The notes beneath the pieces were generated by a model. That model was not told the origin of the DNA. It ran no database searches and saw only the letters and a program-made list of their open reading frames with translations. Source: Oscillospiraceae bacterium (GTDB lineage Bacteria > Bacillota > Clostridia > Oscillospirales > Acutalibacteraceae). Taken from it: 11,973 bases of DNA. The DNA lies in the NCBI GenBank assembly GCA_031262125.1, contig JAISII010000164.1:1-11973 (forward strand), written 5' to 3'. Positions 9,001-11,973 of this stretch are shown here, one piece after another. Positions within the stretch are counted from its first letter, which is position 1. Every line of letters starts with the position of its first letter. Made by a program: the position numbers and the translations under genes.

Positions 9001-9900
9001 GTCATATTTACTGCTGTTTGCAGCAGGTGCGTTTGTCCAGCCGGAGTGAGCTTGAAAAGCAATTTCTTGAGAAAACGCACTGTCGCTTTTTAACAAATAG
9101 TTATGATAAAAATCGCCGTAGGCAACCGAACCTGTAGGGTCGTTCCAAGTAAGGTCGCAATGGTACCATTGCCCGTCGAGTTTAATCATACTCCAAGCAT
9201 GCCCCATATCTTTGCTTGGGGCATATGCTGTTTCTATGCCGATTTTACCCAAAATATAGTTTAACGTATGAGTATAACCCTCGCAAACACCGCTGCCGTT
9301 TATCAAAATGCCGTACATTGTGTAAGCAACATCGGGAAGGTTTGGTATAGGGTCGCTGTAATCTGCAATTCTTAAAATCTCTTCGTGTACAATCATTAAT
9401 TTTTCGAGGTCGGTTTGCCCAAAAGCAGTCAGTTTGATGATATCATTTACCGCTGTATCAATTTGTGCCTGCATTGACGCAACTTCCACAGCATTAAAAG
9501 TGTAATTCGGCTTAAAGGCGTAAACAATATATCTTCCGGTTTCCGGGTCTTCACCATATGTAAAATTATAGCTGTTGGATAAATAAAAGAGCTCGGGGTT
9601 ACAGTCGTCGGCAGCCGAAAACAACCACCCCATCTCTTGCTGATTTGGAGAAACACTTGGGTTAAAAGGAATTTTTGCAAACGAAACATCAATCGAACTT
9701 GAAAAGTTTTTTACGCCTTCAACAATTGCCGCATACCCCTGCGGATATTGGCTTGCAATATCCGGTGTGTAAACACTATTAGAAGTTGTGAGTGCCAGTT
9801 CACTTTCTGCCGCCAAAGCCGAAGGGATTGCGACCGTGAGCATAGAAAACATCATAACTAATGCAAGCAGTACGCTTAAAAGTTTTTTTGTAAGTTTCAT
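3049..9900 (-). CDS. Giant secreted modular protein: transglutaminase-like, starch-binding-like modules, cohesin-like, LRR, dockerin
   Basis: 2283 residues. A signal peptide spans residues 1-30 (KK, a hydrophobic core, then SALA/AES). A transglutaminase-like domain covers about 150-265 with the triad Cys206 (GSGVCEGY), His234 (GHAW) and Asp249 (CDLTWNDP), followed by a propeller-like aromatic region to about 430. After Pro-Thr-Glu linkers come beta modules at 475-601 and 645-749, X25-like modules at 764-874, 1074-1184 and 1424-1534, a beta module at 930-1070, a cohesin-like module at 1223-1406, two 68-residue repeats at 1555-1690, BspA-type LRRs at 1703-1980, a beta module at 1988-2105, a CBM26-like module (YFVKPNDWQSVYIYGWG) at 2111-2214, and a dockerin at 2222-2283. 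No glycoside hydrolase domain is seen, so the role is probably binding or scaffolding outside the cell, with the transglutaminase-like domain as a protease, cross-linker or inactive fold. It appears to have its own promoter. Domain names from 475 onward, other than the LRR and dockerin, rest on motif resemblance. Confidence 0.9.
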   Translation of the reverse strand: MKLTKKLLSVLLALVMMFSMLTVAIPSALAAESELALTTSNSVYTPDIASQYPQGYAAIVEGVKNFSSSIDVSFAKIPFNPSVSPNQQEMGWLFSAADDCNPELFYLSNSYNFTYGEDPETGRYIVYAFKPNYTFNAVEVASMQAQIDTAVNDIIKLTAFGQTDLEKLMIVHEEILRIADYSDPIPNLPDVAYTMYGILINGSGVCEGYTHTLNYILGKIGIETAYAPSKDMGHAWSMIKLDGQWYHCDLTWNDPTGSVAYGDFYHNYLLKSDSAFSQEIAFQAHSGWTNAPAANSSKYDNAFWNDVKSQIIPVDGYWYYSDGYELFKSKVSGEQRTSVYKSNTNWNYYADRTGYSLADGFMRTAWNGNTIYFNDNTNVYAYNTSTGETTTAYTTTESNQIFGIGIKDGKLYGDVKKGYTASQNIVTLLSSLPAVEYPTPAPSVTTTEAPTETTTVPPTEPATTATITTQAPTEHITIYLDTNNLPEWTRDGTKSGLYVWTYGSATWIAPTYVAGSNPPIFSYEVPAEYIGANALFGRIDPTKDFSEISSATWGTIVYNETIDTTIYADPEFSTFSFVSIHSLESWPDKLALDGYWREYRAPIVETTVEETTTTPVVTTTTPVITTTATITTQAPTEPVTPAEDITVYFENKYNWAPVALNYYGRTSGTITAEQTTDVGANGRVWKVTIPGDILSQIDFVLFRNNYDTNWGDYYHTDEIAPTDLYDGVCFYLDSEISPRSVNSYKYTPPASIPSTTAAPAPEVKYYIAGTTGLVGAKGWDPAGLEMTKINNNTYKVIFNNVAKNTYEYKVTNGAWLSIDTPNGNSWNDEGLANDLTPNAMVEVTADGATVEIIFHVYTSNISYCYCETIITLPEPTEPTEPATEPATEEPTEPITEAETTIATEEPTVPATQAPTTPNATTVPETYPEPVFGENSFFVYDQTYGSTSTTDGRWLFNDGCKLWVYNKDTGESLLLTTNLRGSDGHNSTYAYLENLPSSWKNIAIYRTRYSITELIAIEDGGTNVAAAGETPDYYNVWNNIKLQVGANCVVITESGVYQQKLFDPQTGIISAPLEKYFVAGNLELTGYDWDPAGLEMTKINNTTYKATFVNVPKGTYYYKVTNGAFMTLDSSYGFSWNEEGSSNEEGGNVVVVVPAGGATVEIIFHLSTYYKYTDSYCETIITIPEPTEPPTEPATEPTTAPVITEAPTEAPTEEPTTTPNSDSDVKTGDIIEYEYKIIVPDNFAIEDLDTRFIYDPAVVKPANASGITNANYPTANNSNASIYWVAPEYEPGVVYMNASKLYDPSFNSYGINAVLDYGYDEWGNYYEFVEPFQQEIVVIKIRMLAIADGDAGLDFVIRDMHAVEVDEDGETIKNVYGNTIKHEIFSDCAFNEDYKDMVYYPGNPKPSDLLVDPTEAPTEPVIAAKYYVAGDASLTGFDWNPAGLEMTRIDNYTYSLIIENLAKGTYYYKVTNGAWLTIENPTGYAWNQYGASNGEGGDVEVEITADGATVEIIFHVDMLDSIINSYCETIITLPEPTEPPTEPTTEEPTAPPTEPLNGIVEIDDTLYYYINGTTATYGLFKIDDDYYFSYWGGVIQTDGRYYVGTTYCDLPVGNYIFGADGKMLNGVVEVDGTLYLYINGDTTKNGLYKFGDDYYFTAWGGVILTNGTYYVDTTYCDLPAGEYTFGADGKLIAEPEPEPEITDFEYVVTNGIATITDYIGAGGDVTVPSTLGGYPVTTIGGWAFEDCTSLTSVTITNGVCEILSGAFENCTSLTSVTIPNSVRYIYAYVFYGCTALESVTLSDSITELYDETFYNCKSLKSITIPDGVTSIGYNAFYCCVSLESVSIPNSVTEIGFGAFENCRTLTSITIPNSITAIRDFMFMSCDSLTNITIPDSVTAIGNYAFGGCYSLTSITIPDSVATIGDYAFMGSALTSITISDSVISIGNYAFQYCDNLTISCYENSYAHTYAINNDIPYVLLDPEPEPEPETKTFYVVDKVAWALDNAADLWIHDNVSGEWYMGFKELPTNDARYAEFILDKTVSNISIYHVMGSYAGGPATGAEVEDALNETSIVYNKWENISIGSNNAYALTGNSTGELIANYDPNAPVDSLPLKLYFVKPNDWQSVYIYGWGATGLNGQFFECTDEGNGVYSFDFSPYTSAITPGVDIFKLVDSDLEWSAAMQTDNIAGEMGKNTLTIQTGYKGTWSYVDYDGNTDPTITLGDPTGDGEINIFDIMAIRDYIFGNSTLTGDAFTAADVNEDGETNVFDIMAIRNHIFGITLLV
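3052..3237 (-). other. Type I dockerin module (C-terminus of the giant protein)
   Basis: Residues 2222-2283 hold two calcium-loop/helix repeats: DPTGDGEINIFD followed by IMAIRDYIFG, and DVNEDGETNVFD followed by IMAIRNHIFG. The second loop has every ligand position of the EF-hand-like dockerin consensus (D-x-N-x-D-G-x-x-N-x-x-D); the first has Thr where Asn is usual. Dockerins bind cohesins on scaffold proteins. The residues before the last Asp of each loop, which usually set specificity, are IF and VF, so the two faces are nearly symmetric. Confidence 0.92.
3961..4797 (-). repeat. BspA-type leucine-rich repeat domain, nine repeats plus cap
   Basis: Residues about 1741-1960 contain nine consecutive units of 22-24 residues with the consensus AFxxCxSLTSITIPDSVTxIG, ending in a cap (YENSYAHTYAINN) typical of BspA-like proteins. 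Residues 1703-1740 (FEYVVTNGIATITDY onwards, with GYPVTTIG) are the usual N-terminal flank. The ninth unit (AFMGSALTSITI) is one residue short and lacks the Cys. Such domains bind proteins or surfaces. The DNA of neighbouring units is also similar, as expected from tandem duplication. Confidence 0.92.
4831..5238 (-). repeat. Two tandem 68-residue aromatic repeats
   Basis: Residues 1555-1622 and 1623-1690 are direct repeats (LNGIVEIDDTLYYYINGTTA and LNGVVEVDGTLYLYINGDTT at their starts; FGADGKM and FGADGKL at their ends). The pattern of G-x-x-Y/F, W-G-G-V and Y-Y-V-x-T-T-Y-C-D-L-P recalls the aromatic repeats of choline- or glucan-binding proteins, but the unit is longer than those. Each unit has one Cys at the same place. 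The binding target is unknown. Confidence 0.75.
5299..5631 (-). repeat. X25-like beta module, copy 3
   Basis: Residues 1424-1534. It starts KYYVAGDASLTGFDWNPAG, has KGTYYYKVTNGAWLT in the middle and ATVEIIFHVD near the end, and closes with SYCETIITLPEP. It resembles the X25 module of pullulanases (VAGxF...WDPA...GxYEYKVxxxxxW) and aligns with copies 1 and 2 at near-identical spacing. A carbohydrate-binding or spacer role is inferred. Confidence 0.7.
5683..6234 (-). other. Cohesin-like module within the giant protein
   Basis: Residues 1223-1406, set off on both sides by Thr/Pro/Glu linkers. It begins VKTGDIIEYEYKIIVP, followed by LDTRFIYDPAVV, which resembles the cohesin strand pattern F-x-L-x-Y-D-P-x-V-L. 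Near 1340 it has IVVIKIRMLAIADGDAGLDF, similar to the later A-x-I-x-F-x-V cohesin strand. It is longer than a normal cohesin (about 140-150 residues) and divergent, so another immunoglobulin-like or cohesin/CBM2-type beta sandwich is possible. Confidence 0.45.
6349..6681 (-). repeat. X25-like beta module, copy 2
   Basis: Residues 1074-1184, starting KYFVAGNLELTGYDWDPAG and ending SYCETIITIPEP. It has the same length and conserved positions as the other two copies (DWDPAGLEMTKI, YYYKVTNGA, ATVEIIFH). It differs most in the turn before ATVEIIFH, where it has a run of five valines. Confidence 0.7.
7279..7611 (-). repeat. X25-like beta module, copy 1
   Basis: Residues 764-874, starting KYYIAGTTGLVGAKGWDPAG and ending CYCETIITLPEP. 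It keeps WDPAGLEMTKI, YEYKVTNGAWLSI and ATVEIIFHV. It carries two Cys close together (CYC) where the other copies have one. Its end shares an exact 34-base DNA match with copy 3. Confidence 0.7.
7989..8516 (-). repeat. 39-base exact direct repeats flanking the 475-601 beta module
   Basis: Bases 7989-8027 and 8478-8516 are identical (each contains GGTTGGGGCTTGTGTTGTTA on the + strand). Both encode the linker peptide TTATITTQAPTE. They are 489 bases apart, a whole number of codons (163), and the DNA between them encodes one beta module (residues about 475-601, ITIYLDTNN to REYRAPIV) plus part of its linker. Confidence 0.85.
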
Positions 9901-9908
9901 AATTTGTT

Positions 9909-9916
9909 CCTACCTT
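9909..9916 (-). promoter_or_regulatory. Ribosome binding site of the giant gene
   Basis: Read on the - strand, AAGGTAGG lies 8 bases before the ATG at 9898-9900. It supports that ATG as the start, as does the signal peptide that begins there. Confidence 0.7.
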
Positions 9917-9970
9917 TTTAAAATTTTAATAATTTATACTCAAATAACTGCAAATTATATATAATAACAT

Positions 9971-9999
9971 ATTTTACCATAAAGCACTTAAAAAATCAA
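9971..9999 (-). promoter_or_regulatory. Vegetative-type promoter with extended -10 for the giant gene
   Basis: Read on the - strand, TTGATT (9994-9999), a 17-base spacer and TAAAAT (9971-9976), with TGG directly before the -10 (extended -10). Transcription would start near 9963 and leave a leader of about 60 bases. The rest of the 138-base gap is AT-rich, with no GC-rich hairpin to terminate the upstream ligase gene, so read-through from that gene is also possible. Confidence 0.65.
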
Positions 10000-10038
10000 T
10001 AATAATTAGTGATATTAATCAAAATTTTAAAGAAAATA

Positions 10039-11850
10039 TTAAGTTTTTTGCCCTAAAAGTGTACCTAACAAAAACCAAAACCACGGACTGACACAAACCA
10101 TGCTGTCGTTGGCAATTGCACCGATTAAAAATGCCGTTATTGCAATAATTAGATATGGAAGAAATGACTCGTTTAAATTAATTGCTGTTTTTATGCCCCG
10201 CTTTAAGCAAACAGCAAAAAGAGCAATTAATAGCAGAGCGGATATTAGACCGCTGTTGATTGCCGTTTGAAGATACATATTATGCGGTTTGTCTATCATT
10301 ACATCGGCAGTTCCGTGGGTGTTGAGTAAACCTACATAATCGTTTTGAGGGAAATAAAGTGCGAAATTGTCTGCACCATAACCGACGAATAATGTCTTGG
10401 GGAGCATTTTGATTGTGTTAATCCAAGCATATCCTCGCCCGGTTGCAATACCGTAAAATTGCTCCCAAAAAGGAGAATGGCTATATGATATATTATCTAT
10501 GGGAGTTAAGTTTTGCCCAACCCCCTTAATGCCGGAGTCGGTTATGAAAAATCTGAGCCTGCTGTCGTACCCTAAATCGGCACTAAGCTCGTTGCCGCCG
10601 ACTGCAATTTTTATCATACTAAAACGCTCGTCAGCAAATTCTAATGTATTGTTGTTAAGAGTTTGTGCGGTAATGGTTTGTTTGTTTTGGTCAGCAAACT
10701 TCAATTGCTCGATAGTTGCTGCATTTGCTTTAGGAGCAGTTAGCGTTAAAGAGTCGCTTTTGCCGACAAAAGTAAGGCTTTGCTCGGATAAAATAATGTT
10801 TTTAAGAGTGAATTGTTCAACAGCGACCTCTGTTTGGCTTGATTTTTGGTTTTGAAAACCCAACGAAACCGCCGACCAAAGCCTGCCGCTGCTTGCAAAG
10901 TTGGTGAGAACAAATATAACGGCAAACGCCGCAGCAGCAACTGAGAAGAACACTTTTTTTGACCAAATGAGTTTTCGGTTAAAAACAGCCAAAGCAATTA
11001 TTTCTAATAAAACTAAATATACAGCGGCGGTTGAGCGTGAAAAAAAGCAAGTGAAAATAAGCAATACCGCAGCTGTTGCAGACACATAACGGAGGATGCC
11101 TTTTGAAGTAAAACACACACCCGCACACACAGGGAACAACAATGTGCAAAACACACCTAAATAATTTGGATTGTAAAAGGTAAGCGAAACCATATTTATA
11201 AACTGCGTATTTTTTAAAGATGAAATGTATTCGCTTTGTTGCCCCGAGGCAATAAGTGTTTGAATAAAAGGAATTTCGAAGAGCGGTTTATAAAGATATT
11301 CAACAAATGCCAAAATACCAATAATCAGAGCAATTGAAACAGCAGAAATTTTTAGTATTTTCAGCCCTTTTTCGCTGCCGAAATATTGAATACCCGTTAA
11401 AAATAAAACGATATAGGAACACTGAACAAGCAAGCCTTCGTATTCGCCCGGCACGCCCATTAACACCACATTTTTATTGGCAGAAAAAATGCAAGACAGC
11501 AAAACAAAGAACAAATATCCGCCTGCTAATATAAGCGGTAATCGGTTCTCTTTTAAAAACAACGCCCCACCCCGCAACGGCTTATCGGGGAACAAACGCT
11601 CGGCAATAAAATATGTTACAATTACAGCGGAAGTTAAAATTAAAAACATCGCTTTACTGTATAAAAACATATCGGGTGATAATCCTTGCTCGTTATAAAA
11701 AAGCCGTGCTGCATTGCCGGACAGCTCGTCTATATGCAAATATGTAATTAGCGGTAACGCACAAAGCATTACCGCTACGGTTGTTAGGAATACTTTTCTG
11801 TGTTTTGGAAAAAGCTCAACAGTTACTTTTGCTTTTTTTGATTTTTTCAC
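10039..11850 (-). CDS. O-antigen ligase/polymerase-like membrane protein (Wzy/WaaL superfamily) with extracytoplasmic insert
   Basis: A 603-residue protein with about 12 membrane helices: nine between residues 19 and 319 and three after 525. The family signature is in the second half: GRGYAWINTIKMLPKTLFVG (471-490) with YGADNF after it, and KPHNMYLQTAINSGL (521-535) with His523. FYNPNYLGVF (225-234) is the usual start of a core helix. Such proteins join or transfer lipid-linked glycans at the outer face of the membrane; in Gram-positives the product is usually a capsule or wall polysaccharide. Between SSGRLWSA (320-327) and GRGYAW lies about 145 residues of strand-rich sequence (for example LKNIILSEQSLTFVGKSDSL), long for the loop at this position. 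The start is GTG with AAAGGAG seven bases upstream (11857-11863). It sits just after the stop of the gene to the right, so the two are probably one operon. The exact substrate cannot be told. Confidence 0.85.
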   Translation of the reverse strand: MKKSKKAKVTVELFPKHRKVFLTTVAVMLCALPLITYLHIDELSGNAARLFYNEQGLSPDMFLYSKAMFLILTSAVIVTYFIAERLFPDKPLRGGALFLKENRLPLILAGGYLFFVLLSCIFSANKNVVLMGVPGEYEGLLVQCSYIVLFLTGIQYFGSEKGLKILKISAVSIALIIGILAFVEYLYKPLFEIPFIQTLIASGQQSEYISSLKNTQFINMVSLTFYNPNYLGVFCTLLFPVCAGVCFTSKGILRYVSATAAVLLIFTCFFSRSTAAVYLVLLEIIALAVFNRKLIWSKKVFFSVAAAAFAVIFVLTNFASSGRLWSAVSLGFQNQKSSQTEVAVEQFTLKNIILSEQSLTFVGKSDSLTLTAPKANAATIEQLKFADQNKQTITAQTLNNNTLEFADERFSMIKIAVGGNELSADLGYDSRLRFFITDSGIKGVGQNLTPIDNISYSHSPFWEQFYGIATGRGYAWINTIKMLPKTLFVGYGADNFALYFPQNDYVGLLNTHGTADVMIDKPHNMYLQTAINSGLISALLLIALFAVCLKRGIKTAINLNESFLPYLIIAITAFLIGAIANDSMVCVSPWFWFLLGTLLGQKT

Positions 11851-11853
11851 GTT

Positions 11854-11973
11854 CTACTCCTTTGCTACAATAAATTTATGGAAAACATCGAAGTAAACAA
11901 CGATGTATCCATGCTTGTTGTTTAAGCCATAATAAGAGTGTAATTGGTCTGACGAAACTCCTTTTGGACTTCG
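11854..11973 (-). CDS. Unidentified protein, last 39 residues (5' end outside window)
   Basis: A - strand frame is open from the window edge to a TAG at 11854-11856. The visible tail includes KGVSSDQLHSYYGLNNKHGY and ends VYFDVFHKFIVAKE. It stops three bases before the GTG of the ligase-like gene and contains that gene's ribosome binding site, an arrangement typical of an operon. I do not recognise the family. The aromatic, hydrophobic end could be a soluble beta strand; no clear membrane helix is visible. The open frame and spacing are the only support that it is real. Confidence 0.55.
   Translation of the reverse strand, partial: RSPKGVSSDQLHSYYGLNNKHGYIVVYFDVFHKFIVAKE
11857..11863 (-). 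promoter_or_regulatory. Ribosome binding site deciding the GTG start of the ligase-like gene
   Basis: Read on the - strand, AAAGGAG lies seven bases before the GTG at 11848-11850. It touches the TAG stop (11854-11856) of the upstream gene and overlaps its last codons, so translation of the two is probably coupled. Confidence 0.8.

Noticed and set aside
10499..11698. + strand open frames inside the ligase-like gene (10499-10855, 10901-11089, 11334-11698)
   Set aside because: They are antisense to a clear membrane-protein gene with its own start and ribosome binding site, and show no domain features.
11887..11908. Inverted repeat ACATCG...CGATGT near the right edge
   Set aside because: It is only six base pairs with a long loop and lies inside the open tail of the partial gene; it is probably chance.

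Overview
The window looks like chromosomal DNA of a low-GC, Gram-positive, anaerobic Clostridia-type bacterium, most likely from the Ruminococcus/Oscillospiraceae neighbourhood. The evidence is an AT-rich sequence with AGGAG-type ribosome binding sites, a type I dockerin at the end of a very large secreted protein, BspA-type leucine-rich repeats, Pro-Thr-Glu linkers and starch-binding-like modules. This placement is inferred from gene content; no marker gene is present.

Layout, left to right. (1) Positions 1-2719, + strand: the 3' part of a FolC/Mur-ligase-like gene, then a second, full-length paralogue that overlaps or abuts it, then a 96-residue protein with one membrane helix and a coiled coil. 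The three are tightly packed and probably co-transcribed. (2) Positions 2720-3048: a gap between convergent genes with one strong hairpin (2952-2988) that probably terminates transcription, perhaps from both sides. (3) Positions 3049-9900, - strand: one 2283-residue secreted modular protein. It has a signal peptide, a transglutaminase-like domain with an intact Cys-His-Asp triad, several starch-binding-like modules (including three copies of an X25/pullulanase-like module), a cohesin-like module, two 68-residue aromatic repeats, nine BspA-type LRRs, two more beta modules and a C-terminal dockerin. (4) Positions 9901-10038: AT-rich, with a good extended -10 promoter and a Shine-Dalgarno site for the giant gene. 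(5) Positions 10039-11850, - strand: a 12-helix O-antigen-ligase/polymerase-like protein with an unusual extracytoplasmic insert. (6) Positions 11854-11973, - strand: the last 39 codons of an unidentified gene whose stop lies directly beside the ligase gene's ribosome binding site.

The giant protein is the centre of interest. The dockerin predicts docking onto a cohesin-bearing scaffold (cellulosome- or amylosome-like), the repeated modules suggest binding to starch or related glucans, and the transglutaminase-like domain is the only candidate enzyme. A cohesin-like module in the same chain could make it an adaptor. The polysaccharide ligase upstream points to cell-surface glycan assembly, but the giant gene appears to have its own promoter. 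The FolC-like pair keeps the ATP-binding loop (visible in the second copy) and the carbamylated-lysine position, but has lost the Asp and His of the usual DGAHN motif, so an ordinary folate role is doubtful.
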